A stretch of 64,000 nt of DNA from Caprella mutica (GCA_947561585.1 CANNZV010001450.1:105563-169562), one strand, 5' to 3'. Positions 26,013 through 38,716 are shown, counted from the stretch's first letter. The notes: generated by a model from the sequence alone, not told the origin. Numbers and translations: made by a program.

Positions 26013-26126
26013 GCATTGTGTTATTCGTACCTAAGGCTTTCAACTAAGGGCTGTAATGCTATTCTTACCTAAGACTGTTATAACGATCAAAACATGTAAG
26101 TACGTAAGTGACTTGTTGCGCCTAGA

Positions 26127-26337
26127 GGGTAGGAACCTAGTTATAGGACGCTTCCACATTTTCGATCGAAGAAAAAATATATAATAACATTTTAACTCTG
26201 TTTTAATTGGTATCCATGATACCTGCAGGTATCATGGATACCAATTAAATTAAATTAAAAAATAACGAGTTGAAATGTCAATTTTTTTTCTGACATGATC
26301 GAAAATGTAGAAGCGTCCGATAACCAGGAACTTACCC
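26127..26337. mobile_element. Palindromic MITE with core
   Basis: GGGTAGGAACCTAGTTATAG to CGATAACCAGGAACTTACCC, with an intact GGTATC core palindrome. It sits just upstream (in the transcript) of the ratchet cluster. Confidence 0.88.
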
Positions 26338-27181
26338 TACCTGCGGCCTGCCATTTAGCTGCAGCAAATACACCGCTGCTCTTACGGTGAAAAATCGAAA
26401 TGAGTGCAGACTGCAAGTGAAAATAAGAAGATTTTTTCACTGACCTTATTCCGTGGGAAAATATAACCCTCAGTCACAAATTGGAGAAAGAAAAACACTG
26501 AGGAAATGGGGCAAATAATGGGGGAAAAGGGGGCAAATAATGGGGAAAAAGGGGGTAAATTGTGGGAGAAAGGCACATCACTAAGACAATGCTAATATTT
26601 TCACACTATCATCCAAATGAGGAAGAGAACTAATAAATATTAATAGGCATTAGTATATAGTATGTCACAGTTAGTCTATACGATGAAAAGATATACCTTG
26701 ATATAATCATTTACTGGAACAGTTCTAATTTACATTGTAAAATAATTCATTAATCCTTTGTAATTTAAGATAATTAAACTTCTGTGTTTATGTGCATAAA
26801 TGAAGTTGTTGAAAAAAATGAAATAGAAAAAATAAAAATAAATAAAATAATTGATATATTTGAGCATACACTAATAAAACATATTTAAGATAGTTACATG
26901 AAATGCTATGTAGTGTAGTATAAGTTATAACATATATAGATTGTTATATTACATTCTACGTAACAATAGTAACTATTTTTAACGTTATAACTATTAGCGT
27001 TACTCAGGACGTTACTTCCCATCCGGTCAGTGACTATTGTTGTCACACTTTACCAAATGACACACCGTTACAAAAATAACACACATACCACTTAAGGCAA
27101 TTTATGTCATCTTCAGCGTGTGTATAATGTGATGGTTCAGTTAAATCTTGAGAGTGGTTATATTTATATATAAAAATTTTG

Positions 27182-27825
27182 ACGTTAAAGTACGTGAAAC
27201 ATGTTAGTTAAAGTACGTGAAACATGTTAAACGACGTAAAACTTGTTAAAGTACGTAAAACTTGTTAAAGTACGTGAAACTTGTTAAAGTACGTGAAACT
27301 TGTTAAAGTACGTGAAACATGTTAGTTAAAGTACGTGAAATATGTTAAAGTACGTGAAACATGTTAGTTAAAGTACGTGAAATATGTTAAAGTACGTGAA
27401 ACATGTGAGTTAAAGTACGTGAAACATGTTAAACGACGTAAAACTTGTTAGAGTACGTGAAACATGTTAAAGTACGTGAAACTTGTTAAAGTACGTGAAA
27501 CATGTTAAAAGACGTAAAACTTGTTAAAGTACGTAAAACTTGTTAGAGTACGTGAAACATGTTAAAGTACGTGAAACTTGTTAAAGTACGTGAAACATGT
27601 TAAAAGACGTAAAACTTGTTAAAGTACGTGAAACATGTTAAAGTACGTGAAACATGTTAAAGTAAGTGAAACACGTGAAAAATGTAAAAAGACGTAAAAC
27701 TTGTTAAAGTACGTGAAACATGTTAAAAGACGTAAAATTTGTTAAGTATGTGAAACTTGTTAAAGTACGTGAGACATGTTAAAGTACGTGAAACATGTTA
27801 AAGTACACGAAACATGTTAAACCCA
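27182..27825. repeat. Minisatellite, 19-bp unit, about 34 copies
   Basis: Unit GTTAAAGTACGTGAAACAT, interspersed with shorter AAACGACGTAAAACTT variants. Confidence 0.94.
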
Positions 27826-28328
27826 TTAAATTATACACATCAAACCATTAAATAAGTTATCATTTCAAGTCACACTAACAACATATAAAGCATTAAAGCT
27901 TTATTTTATCTATTTAAGTGCAATAAACATCACAATGCATGTAAGCAGGAATATCCTAATTACATTGCTAGATAGCAACATGCATCCTTATCTAACATAA
28001 ATGTAATGGATATACACTGCGGCATGTATCCACACAGATATAATATCTACATATCCCAGTACAATGTGTAGATATGTACATTGCTATATCCTCTAACATT
28101 GGGCAGAGCTCACTCAACCAACATAGTATAGCCACACATTGTGCCAATGTTGCGGTGATAGTGTATATCTATGTTTAATTACATAGAGTCATAGATAGAG
28201 TGTAATGGGATAGGTAGCAGACATGGCCTATTATTTATATAAGGCCTGTAAATGATGTACGTGCAGTACATATACATTGTGCATGCATATAGAGAGAATT
28301 TGATGTAAAACTGCGGCATTCGACTGCA

Positions 28329-28545
28329 GGGTAGGTTCCAAGTTATCGGACAGTTCCACATCTTCGATCAAGTGAGAAAAATTGTTAGTTACTTTTTATT
28401 ATTTACCTGTTATTGTAACTGGTATCCATGGTACATGCAGGTATCATGGATACAAATTAAAAGAAAACCTAAATAGTATAATTATTATATTATTTGATGT
28501 ACCTAATCGAAAATGTGGAACTGTCCGAAAACTAAGGACTTACCC
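28329..28545. mobile_element. Palindromic MITE with core
   Basis: GGGTAGGTTCCAAGTTATCG to CCGAAAACTAAGGACTTACC; core GGTATCCATGGTACATGCAG. Confidence 0.88.
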
Positions 28546-28897
28546 TAGTAAATATTGAGTTGAATTTTTTCTATGATTAATAAATTTTATGTATTTTAGC
28601 AAATTAACTTTTTGTTTCCAAACCATAATTAAAGTAAATAAAAATCAACCTAATTATTTAATACACTATAAAAAGTACACTATATTAACTATAAGTTGTG
28701 ACATAGTGTAGCCAAAATATTAAGATTAATTAAAGTAGTTACTTATAGTGTTGTTGGTACATCTACCATTAAAGAATGCAATAAACAATCATATACATGA
28801 TTAATTAACAGTGTAATTGCAACTAAAGGTTCCTCAATTGATTTATGAATTAATAAATTATTAGTGCACCCCTACATTGTAGATGAATATACCGTTA

Positions 28898-29074
28898 GTG
28901 TAAGTTCCGAATTATCGGTCAGTTCCACATCTTCGGTCATATAAGAAAAACAATATATTAATAATTATTTCACTAGGGTTTTAAGTCAACCAATCCTAGT
29001 GAAATAATAATTATTATATAGTTTTTTCTTATGTTTCCGAAGATGTGGAACTGACCGATAATTCGGAACTTACC
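28898..29074. mobile_element. Palindromic MITE with a different core
   Basis: The arms are standard (GTAAGTTCCGAATTATCGG and mirror), but the centre is a TTTCACTAGG/CCTAGTGAAA inverted pair instead of GGTATC. Confidence 0.85.
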
Positions 29075-29897
29075 TTAATTCATATATTTTGTGTAGTTAA
29101 TATATATACATATAATATAACGTAACTATACGTATAATATATAAATGATAGTTAGGTTTAAATATGACCCATTAAATAAATCATTTGCTAAATAATCGAC
29201 TGATTGATGACACCTTTTACCTGTTGAACTTAAATCGAATTATTATTTCCACAATAAATTAGTTGTAAGTAAAGCTATAATAAAAACACCAAATGGATGA
29301 AAGAGGTACGTAGTTTCACCTATATATAGTGTTGAGAAATATAGTAATTGCGAAATTGATTTTAGTGATGGCTCAATAAATTTAAATTAAAAAATTGGAT
29401 CAAATTGATTTAATTTAAAAAACTTCTACAAAATTACATCAAAAATAATTTTAATTGATAAATTATATTAAAATTAATTTAAATTAAAAATTATATCAAA
29501 ATTAATTTAAATTGAAAAAATTATATTAAATTTAATATAAACTGAAAACATTATATCAAAATTAATTTAAATTTAAAAATTATATCAAAATTTAATATAA
29601 ATTAAAAACATATAAAAATCAATTTAAATTGAAAAATATCAAAATTTACTATTGAGAAATCATTGAAGCAAAATAAGAATTAAGTTAAGATTTTGTCTTG
29701 TGAGAAACAGGTAAAATAAAGAAAATAACATCATTATTTTTCTTTGTACTTCTTGTTAATACCTCTGTATGAAATTTAACACAGGATGTGTATTATAACA
29801 CACAGATAAGAAATGCCAAAAACACACTATACATAAAAGCATGTATTTAGTACACAGTCCTCAATGAATACATATGTAAGAGATATCCGGGGGATGT

Positions 29898-29920
29898 ACC
29901 TACCTTAGCTACAGAAAAGT
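29898..29920 (-). promoter_or_regulatory. Possible 5-nt micro-exon or ratchet site
   Basis: Minus strand: TTTTCTGTAG, CTAAG, GTAGGT. It can be read as acceptor, 5-nt exon (29904-29908) and donor, or as one AAG/GTAGGT fusion site. The 5-nt exon starts CTAA, as exons B and C do. The upstream tract is short. Confidence 0.2.
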
Positions 29921-29934
29921 ATTGCAGAAATGAT

Positions 29935-30190
29935 ATAGATACAAGATATAAGCAGATACTAGATACATGATACAAGCAGATACTAGATACAAGCAGATAC
30001 TAGATACATTCAGATACTTGATACATGATGCAGATACTAGATACATGATGCAGATACTATATAGATACATATGCAGATACTAGATACATGATACAAGCAG
30101 ATACTAGATACATTCAGATACTTGATACATGATGCAGACACTAGATACATGATTCAGATACTAGATATATAGATACATGCAGATACAAGA
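29935..30190. repeat. Degenerate minisatellite (AGATACTAGATACATGA)
   Basis: Irregular repeats of AGATACTAGATACATGAT with inserted ACAAGC or TTC; a block of roughly 100-130 bp is duplicated. Confidence 0.85.
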
Positions 30191-31103
30191 TACAAGTATA
30201 TACTGTGAATAAATGAATTAACATGTAATTACATTCTATTGCTAATGATATGTTAATTAGAAGTATTTATTATTATTTGTATGTCTGCAAGATAAGACTT
30301 ATCTAGAAGTGATATCTCGAGGCAATATGTATAATTATATATTCACATGCATTAAATATACAATAAATACATTCTCTATTATTGATTTAAGGAAAGAGTA
30401 ACTAATATATATTATCAAGCATTATTAGAAGAGAAATTTAGATGCAATTATATATATTTATTTATTTGACTTCATCAATCTAGTTTAGTTAAATAATTAT
30501 ATAACGTCATATATATTACTCAATTGATTAAATAAAAATATATAAATATAATCAATGAATTACTCTGATAATGTTAACTAAGTGTGTTTTACAAAAGCAA
30601 AACACTAATTCGTTTGAAACAAACTGAACCTTATTCACTAAACCTCATTAATTAATATAATTTGCCTATATATCACTAGCCTTAATTAACTTTAAGAGTG
30701 TGAGTAACTCTTACTTTCAGGGCAAACGGTAATCAAGTAATTACCCTCTAATTCTCTCACAATTATTTTTCAAGGGCATGGTTAAGTACTTACTATCTTC
30801 ATGTAAAAACTAATAAAGTGTATATGTACTTAACTACTAATAAGGTGTATATGTACTTAACTATACTCTCACGATGGCAATTGTTTCTTAAGTAGAGAAA
30901 AAAGCGGAATGAAAATATAAACTTGTTGTTTCATTATGATAAAATAATTCTGTAAAAAGACAATATTAATATTAAAAAAACAGATAGACTTCTTATTATT
31001 TATTTTTCACGTCATATAATATAATGATATCACAAGTATGTCATCCATCTTTGTATTCTAAAACCTTTGCTATAGTCGAAGTGAAATAATATTTACTGTT
31101 ACC

Positions 31104-31160
31104 AGGATAAGTTTCAGGTTATCGGACGGTTCCACATTTTCGATCATGTAAGTAAAAGTT
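31104..31160 (+). mobile_element. MITE left-arm fragment
   Basis: AGGATAAGTTTCAGGTTATC followed by GGACGGTTCCACATTTTCG; no core or right arm. Confidence 0.7.
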
Positions 31161-31700
31161 ATACTAGTCTTTTATTTTAATTATTATATTTTTCTAATTT
31201 CTAATTTCTTATTCTTCATTTCCATAATTCAGTAACTGACCTAATAAATATCTATCAATTACACCGGAAATGAAAGCGTGGGATAACCGGTTCACATATA
31301 TTTGGCACAACATAAAAATGTTTAGCAAATACGGCTTAGAATAACGAGTTCGAAAAGTGGGGGAGAATACGAAGCTTAAGACTTAGGCCTATGAGGGTAC
31401 AATCGGCAAGTCAAATAGCTAGGCCTACTTTGGATAAAAATACATAGGGATATAGGAACATACAATTTGGTTAGATGGTATAAACGGTTTTCTGAGAGGG
31501 TTGGTTACCGACGGGAAGTAATCAATTATAGAAATTCAAAATCCTTAGAAGACGTGTTATTTTAGAGCTTTGTGTAGAGATAAATACGTAGTTATATTCA
31601 TATTTGAATTATAGTTCATAACACATTCTATAACTCAAAACTTATCTTTTCTGTACCATTCATTCCTTACTTAATTTCTTTCTTTTTAATTCTTCCTCAC

Positions 31701-32141
31701 CTGTTTTTTGGTATTCCTCATCGCTGTCCCAACTGTAAGTCTTAGGCGCAGATAGACACTGCGTCAGCTTTCTGCGCCCCCCACTGCGCCCCTTATTGCG
31801 CGGTGTGGCGCGACTGCCACGTGCCGGTAGCGTGGCGAAGTGACCCCCGTGTGGCCACACCTGTGGACCGGCAGGTCGGGACCCGATAGGGCCCTCCGGG
31901 GCAAACTGGAGCAAAACGGGCTCAGCACTCAGGGGTCCAGGGGAGCAAGGACCCGTATTGCGGTATAAGAACGGCACAAAATGTTCATTTGGAATGCTCG
32001 TGGATGCAGAGTAGCTACTGTGTGTTTTAGGTCCCTTTGGAGGGTGGCGCATCAACGGGAGGGTGTTGGAAGGGTACATTTGGTCCCCCAAGCGAGTGGA
32101 ATTCCCCTGGTGCCCATTAGTTTCCATTGCAGTCATTTTAG
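31701..32141 (-). CDS. Exon B: Pro/Gly/Arg-rich exon of the same gene
   Basis: This 441-nt exon is open throughout and is the most GC-rich stretch of the window. The acceptor is CATTAG at junction 32141/32142, giving CT plus AAA ATG; the preferred donor is CAG/GTGAGG at junction 31700/31701. Both are phase 1, matching exon A (codon G+CT, Ala). The product is proline- and glycine-rich in the middle (CSPGPLSAEPVLL, PEGPIGSRPAGPQ), then Arg/Gly-rich (RGSRATPRNKGRSGGRRK), and ends with an acidic aromatic motif, TYSWDSDEEYQ. An internal ATG (32134-32136) directly after the acceptor could serve an alternative transcript. A stronger pyrimidine tract precedes another AG 9 nt upstream (CTGTAG), which would be phase 0 and would not fit exon A. 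I recognise no domain; the exon call itself is good. Confidence 0.72.
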
Positions 32142-32670
32142 CTAATGACTACAGCAAATAAGAAAACATTTTCGATATTTCACTTCATATTAGCACTTCC
32201 ATTTCATTATTTTTATACAGTAACTATAAGCACAAGAGATGCAGTGAAACTCTATTAAAAAATACACTGTAGAAATAAAATATAGATATTTTTATTTGTT
32301 TAATCAAAATCCATAAAAAAATTAATTCACGTAACATATGACTAAAGGGAATACTACTGAAATGCGTAAAAATAATCGGTACTGTCTTAACTACAGTACA
32401 CACAACTGTGTTACAACTACACCCTTCCTACAATAACACACCTAAGTGTGTTAAACGAGTGTGTCCCTTGCAAAATGAAAAGCTAGTGTTATAATTGTTT
32501 AACCCTCCTCTGCCCCGTGTGCCAAAGTAACTAACCCTTTTCACTGCACCAATGCAAGTGCATGCAGCTAACAATAGTGACTCTGATATCAATAGCGAAT
32601 CATTTCATTTATAGCTACCAGATTACGGTACGCTTTCGAAAGTTAATGGCTCTCTATTAGAGGGAATATA

Positions 32671-33007
32671 GGAAAAAAAAGTTACGAGTTTTCGGACGGT
32701 TTCACATTTTCGACCATATGAGAAAAAAATATAATAATTAGACATTTTAACTCGATATTTTAATTGGTATCCATGATACCTGCAGGTATTTTTTATATTC
32801 ATTATACTAGTCCGTATTTTAATTGGTATCCATGATACCTGCAGGTATTTTTTATATTCATTATACTAGTCCGTATTTTAATTGGTATCCATGATACCTG
32901 CAGGTATCATGGATACCAATTAAAATAACAAGTAAAAATATAAAATTATTCACATTTCTCTTATATGGTCGAAAATGTGCAGCTGTCCAATAAGTAATAA
33001 CTTACCC
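32671..33007. mobile_element. Palindromic MITE with triplicated half-core
   Basis: Left arm at about 32681-32730. A ~60-bp half-core segment (starting ATTTTAATTGGTATCCATGA and continuing through TATACTAGTCCGT) appears twice before the complete core. The right arm ends at TTACCC. Confidence 0.85.
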
Positions 33008-33660
33008 TATAGTAAAATATGTCCTTTTAAATAATTTAGAAACATTATCTGATAATTTGAATGAGTCATTTAATTGTTTATTTTTTCAGCACACCTGTGT
33101 AAGTAAGTACCTTTATGTGATTCACAGAGTGACTCACACTAGATGCATCATGAATCAATAAACATTATAGGTCACGCTAAAAATGATCAATAGGAGATAT
33201 AACGCTTATTAGTAATAGCTGTAGCGAGTAAGCGAACCAACCAACAGGTTACTAATTAACGGCAAACAGGTGGTACTAATTAATAGACAGGTCACTTCCG
33301 CTACAGTCTCATTAAAGCATTCACAGAAATGATCACATGTCATAGTCACACACGCGGAATGTATTGACATGCTAGTTAATGAGAGAGTGGCGGAGAGACT
33401 CACACAGCACACACACACTCCACCACTGCCAGAAACAAACTGAACCTCAATGTGACTGGCGTGAGCTAACCATATGCACACAGTAATTAATGACAATAAA
33501 TTAACTTGTAATGTAGTGAGTGAAGAGATAACAATTTGAAACAAGGTAATTTGTTGTCAATTTTAAACAATTTTCTAATATTTTATAAAAGATCGATAGC
33601 CCTACTTCATCATTTATTTATAAAACTATAAATAATAAATATTTACATATATCAAGAGGT

Positions 33661-34142
33661 GGTAAATGAAAGAGTTAACCAGTGAATGAATGAGTTAACC
33701 AGTGAGTGAATGAGTTAACCAGTAAATGAAAGAGTTAACCAGTGAATGAATGAGTAAACCAGTGAATGAATGAGTTAACCAGTGAATGAATGAGTAAACC
33801 AGTAAATGAATGAGTTAACTAGTAAATGAATGAGTTAACCAGTAAATGAATGAGTTAACCAGTAAATGAAAGAGTTAACCAGTGAATGAATGAGTAAACC
33901 AGTAAATGAATGAGTTAACCAGTAAATGAATGAGTTAACCAGTAAATGAATGAGTTAACCAGTAAATGAAAGAGTTAACCAGTGAATGAATGAGTAAACC
34001 AGTAAATGAATGAGTTAACCAGTGAATGAAAGAGTTAACCAGTAAATGAATGAGTTAACCAGTAAATGAATGAGTTAACCAGTAAATGAGTTAACCAGTG
34101 GTGAATGAGTTAACCAGTGAATGAGTGAGTTAACCAGTGAAT
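33661..34142. repeat. Minisatellite, 20-bp unit, about 24 copies
   Basis: Unit AGTAAATGAATGAGTTAACC with AGTG and GAGTAAACC variants. A block of about 120 bp appears repeated in the middle. Confidence 0.95.
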
Positions 34143-34610
34143 AATAAAAATAACAACATACAAAATATTACATCATTTTATGGTAAAAAAACTAATTATC
34201 TTCAGTAAAAAATAAATTAGTTAATTAAAGTTTGTTTTTATTTATCATTATATTATGGAACAAAAAGAACATTTCATTGCACAACACTAATTTACATTGT
34301 TTATATTTCTTAAACAATTTCGCATCTTATAATTCTTACACTATTTAAAAGAAACTACCATATATAAAAGTTAGCACATATCGACTACTTATTAAACAGT
34401 ACACAAACTATTTAGCACTGCAATACACAGTACATGCACTTTTAGAGCTAATTACAGTACATGCACTAAAGCAGTACAATTACAATAGAATGAATGAGAA
34501 AGCATGCAAGATGTGGTAGCGTGAGAGAACAATAAACTATAGCATGAATAAACAACAGCATGAATAGTAATGTAAAAAAGAGATAGCATGTATAGAAGTA
34601 ACATTCAAAT

Positions 34611-34762
34611 AGGGCAAGTTACGAATTATTGGACAGTTTCACTTCTTAGATCCTAAGACAAAAATGTATTATTATATTTAACATTTTAATTCGCTGTTTC
34701 AATTGGTAGCCATGATACCTGTATCATGGATACCAATTGAAACAGCGAATTAAAATGCTAAA
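34611..34762. mobile_element. Palindromic MITE, right arm missing
   Basis: Left arm AGGGCAAGTTACGAATTATT, then a perfect inner inverted repeat (TTCGCTGTTTCAATTGGTA and mirror) with a shortened core. Confidence 0.8.
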
Positions 34763-35565
34763 CTATGGTAAACCTACACAGCATGATGGCACGCTGTTCA
34801 CGCTAAGTTCACTCTGTTGCCCCCTTCTGTTTTTTGCACTGTTGCCTGTTGTTGGTTAGAGGCTGAGATTGGCACTTCCTGTTGTGGTGGGGGGGGGAGC
34901 ATTTTTACGGGTGAGGGATAGGGTATAACACCCCCGGTGATACGACCAAAACATTAAAAAGTGGTACTTGAAAAAACTCTTCAAAAAATTTTCTAGGTCA
35001 TAATACAATGATATTGGTTGTAATAAACGGCTTGAAAAGATACAGACATGAATAAAAAAAATTATTTTGGTCGCTTTAGCTTGTTTCATTGGTTGTAATA
35101 AACGGCTTGAACGAATACGGAAGATGGTCGTTATAATCAGCAGTTACTCGTCAAGTAATTTAAATTTCAGGTAATTATTGGTTAGGTAGATTTGATGAAA
35201 ACAAAATTGATGGGGAAGAGAAACGAACATGTAAAGGTTATGGGGAAATGGGGTAATTATGTGTCAGTGTCACGGTAACACTGACACATGGCACTCCCTG
35301 ACACAGTCGAAAGAAAATAACAGAAATTAATGAAAATAAGATATTAATACACTGAGAAACAAAAAATGAACTCGGAAGTGAAATAATTGAATTAGAAAAT
35401 TGTATTTTTATTTCACATCCTATATTTGTATAGCTAATTTCAGATAATTTACGTGCATTAATTTGAAGTAAATGAGCATAATAACAAAAGTAACTATATT
35501 TTCTATTTGTATTTAACTATTTTGCTAATGTTTCAGTAAACTGGTGGTTAAATAGAATTGAATTA

Positions 35566-35774
35566 GGGTAAGTTACGAATTATCGGACAGTTCCACATTT
35601 TCGGTCATATAAGAAAAAACTATATATATATATTATTTAATCTTAATTCTTATTGGTATCCATGATACATGCAGGTATCATGGATAAAAACAGAATTAAA
35701 ATAATTATTATTATATCGTTTTTTCTTATATGACCGAAAATGTGGAACTGTCCGAAAATTCGTAACTATAACCC
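35566..35774. mobile_element. Palindromic MITE with core
   Basis: GGGTAAGTTACGAATTATCG to CCGAAAATTCGTAACTATAA with CCC. Arms are near-perfect complements. Confidence 0.92.
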
Positions 35775-36000
35775 TACTCTTTATTATTTTTAAAGAAATA
35801 GTACATCAGATAGCACACTAATGATTATAGGTCAGTACACAGTCAAACATTCTGCTCATTCACCACCGGATGAACAATTTCGCATTTTTCAAAGAAAGAA
35901 ATGGTTTTGTAAGAAAAGTGCAAGTCATGGTAGTCACGTAGGTACATTTCTAGCTCTTAATTCTCTCGAAAAAAAGAGAGAACTTTTTCTGCCTCGTAAA

Positions 36001-36171
36001 CAACACACATACGATGTATAACAGCGCTAAGTGTGTAGTAGCAACACACATACGATGTAGAACAGCGCTAAGTGTGTAGTAGCAACACACATACGATGTA
36101 GAACAGCGCTAAGTGTGTAGTAGCAACACACATACGATGTAGAACAGCGCTAAGTGTGTAGTAGCAACACA
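36001..36171. repeat. Minisatellite, 41-bp unit, 4 copies
   Basis: The unit combines CAACACACATACGATGTAGA with ACAGCGCTAAGTGTGTAG. Almost identical copies, so probably recent. Confidence 0.95.
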
Positions 36172-36435
36172 AAGAATAGAGTAAATAAATTCAGTATAAA
36201 TTAAAAGGTTGAACAGTTCATTTTAGTCGTAATTATTATATTAAAGGTATGTACATTATAAAAAATAAAATACATTATTGAAATTATCAATCATATAATT
36301 TAATCTAATTAAATTTCAATTTGATTTCAATCAAATAATAAGTAAATATTTAATTAATTTAATTTATAATTCAATTTCAATCAAATATAAAATATAGAAA
36401 TTATTTTTGTAGCCTTTTGGCAATATATGTCATAG

Positions 36436-36719
36436 TAATTAAAGTGAATAGGATTAAATATTTTGGTTCATTATTTATTAATTATTATATATATTTCAAT
36501 TTATTAAATTTGCATATTAGTTGTTATATAATATGTACATGATATAAAATCATATAAAATTAATTCTTAATATAAAATTATAGTTAATTTTATATGATTT
36601 ATATCATGTGTATGTTATATAAAAACTAATATGCAAATTTAATGAATTGAAATATAAATAATAATTAATAAATAATACATATTTAGAACCAAAATATTTA
36701 ATCCTATTCACTTTAATTA
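36436..36719. mobile_element. Long AT-rich hairpin element (about 285 bp)
   Basis: TAATTAAAGTGAATAGGATT at the left end pairs with AATCCTATTCACTTTAATTA at the right, and complementarity continues nearly to the centre with small mismatches. It is unrelated to the GGGTAAGTT family. Confidence 0.8.
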
Positions 36720-36866
36720 AAAAGAGCTCGTTGTACAAATTAGTGTAGTACCCGCCAACAGAATAGTTTTCTATGAAAATTCAAAAGAGAAAACTATTAA
36801 CATCTTTGACGGGGAAACTATTCAATATTTTAATATTAACAGCTAACTTGTACAAATCATGAAATT

Positions 36867-36891
36867 ATGTACCTGGAAAAGTAGATTGATG
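36867..36891 (-). promoter_or_regulatory. Weak recursive splice site candidate
   Basis: Minus strand: CTACTTTTCCAG then GTACAT, junction 36872/36873. The pyrimidine tract is short (7) and the donor half is mediocre. It would split the 8.6 kb between ratchet point 2 and exon B almost in half. Confidence 0.25.
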
Positions 36892-37839
36892 TGTACATTA
36901 AAATTATAAATATTAAGGTATTTCAAACCAAAGAATTTTTCTTTAATATATAAATTTTAATAACTACAGTGATAAACAACACTTATATAATATATATTGA
37001 TGAATATAAAAGTTAAGAAAATAACTTTTGAAAGTCGTATTTGTATACAGATTTGAAAAGAAATAAAGACAAGGGACTCAGAAAAAGCAGTCAAAAAAGA
37101 AAGTGACTCTATACGAGAAGAGTCACCTACCCCCCTTCGGCGACAAGCTCGTGGATGCAGAAAAGTTACTTCATATATTATCTATACAGTCTCCTACCCA
37201 ACAATTTGATGAAAAGGATTAAATTTTATTATATAAATTATTTAATGGCAAAATTCTGTAGAAAACAATTTTTTCTTAAATTATAAAATTTTATTCTACC
37301 ATAAAATAACAATTTTTTTGATGTATATAAATGAAGAAATTATAATGAATTACCCATGTTTATTAATAATGTTCATGATAATTACCGTGATATACCAAGA
37401 TAAAACACTACCAAGAAAAAACACTATTACATTACTTTAATCATATTAATTATTTTCAACTAAAATTTCCCTTTCCATTTCATATTGAATTAGCACTCAT
37501 TTTAATTAATATTTTCCCATAATTTACTTCTCTACTTTAATCCAATTAAAATAGTAAAGAATATAACTAATAATGCCAATAATTAAATATCTACAAGATA
37601 TTCAAATAATGTGAAAGTAGAGTTAGTTACACAATCTAAAATGTGTTTTTTAATTGACAAAAGCAATGACAGGTTACATCGAAATGATATCACAAACCCG
37701 ATAGAAAATAGTACTAATTGTGGGAAAAGTGACGTCACAGGCATTGCGTAAAGAAAATAAATTGAATATTAATTCTAGTGTATGTAATTCAAAATAGTGG
37801 TGGTTTGATGGAGTTGTGTAATCTTTATTGGTTTTAATC

Positions 37840-38035
37840 GGGTAAATTTCGAGTTATCGGACGGTCCCACATTTTCGATAAAGTAAGAGAAAACAATATA
37901 ATAATTATCATTTTAATTGGTATCCATGAGGTATCATGGATACCAATTAAAATGAAGGTCAATTAATAACCATAGTATATATTTTTTCTTACATGACCGA
38001 AAATGTGTAACCGTCCGATAAATCGAAACTTACCC
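37840..38035. mobile_element. Palindromic MITE, deleted core centre
   Basis: GGGTAAATTTCGAGTTATCG to CGATAAATCGAAACTTACCC. The core lacks the central TACCTGCA block. Confidence 0.9.
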
Positions 38036-38570
38036 AATTTTTTTAATATAAAATATTTTTATAAACAAAATTAGCACGAAGTAATAATTTTATTATGTAG
38101 ACTTTATAAAATAAAAAGAATCTCTTCACCAAATATAAAGTTCAATCATCTATTTAATATATATAAGAATGGGAAATTTCTCCAGTACAACGAATACGAA
38201 TTATAAAACAATTCATTTAATCGCACAAATTATAAATACGATATAAATAAACTATATCTACAAAACATTTAAAAAATACCAAACACGAAGGCTGAATCAT
38301 TTAAATAAATTAAACAAAATTATAATTTAACATAATAAATATCATCAAAATAATGTTATATTGTTTTTAAACAAAAGGTTAACTTTCATACTTTAACTTT
38401 TTAAGTTAATGTATTGACAAGACTGGGCTACAATTGTCGCAACCACAACCTTCTTGAATTAACCACTATTTAAATGTCTACCATTACTGACCACCATTTA
38501 AAAACACTTCGACAAACAAGCCCTGATCATTACTAAATCTCATTTCCCACCACATTTGAAAATGCTACTA

Positions 38571-38716
38571 GGGTAAGTTCTTAATTATCGGTCAGTTCCA
38601 CATTTTAGGACACGCAAGAAAAAACGATATAATAATTATAATTTAATTTTTATTATATCGTTTTTTTTCTTACGTGTCCGAAAATGAAGAACTGACCGAT
38701 AATTAAGAACTTACCC
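38571..38716. mobile_element. Palindromic MITE, short subfamily with GGACACG arms
   Basis: GGGTAAGTTCTTAATTATCG to CGATAATTAAGAACTTACCC. Arms are almost perfect mirrors; no GGTATC core. Confidence 0.92.

Larger units (their letters stand above)
16792..31700 (-). other. Intron between exons B and C (14.9 kb)
   Basis: It is bounded by donor GTGAGG and acceptor ATTTTAG. It holds the ratchet-point cluster near 25990-26069, the ratchet point at 18562/18563, a possible micro-exon site near 29904, six minisatellite arrays and ten MITE copies or fragments. I see only AT-rich DNA without recognisable features in 16792-17700, 17854-18512, 19018-19959, 20379-20957, 21424-21961, 23084-24739, 24887-25507, 26338-27181, 27826-28328, 29075-29934 and 30191-31103. 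Confidence 0.6.

Noticed and set aside
33209..33544. 111-residue minus-strand frame with a signal-peptide-like start, 1.1 kb before exon B
   Set aside because: The hydrophobic start is suggestive and the area is less AT-rich, but no convincing acceptor-donor pair in matching phase was found and the rest is low-complexity Cys/Ser/Thr.
35160..35185. Plus-strand AATTTCAG/GTAATT resembling a ratchet site
   Set aside because: A-rich instead of pyrimidine-rich upstream, and on the strand opposite the gene; used as a background comparison.
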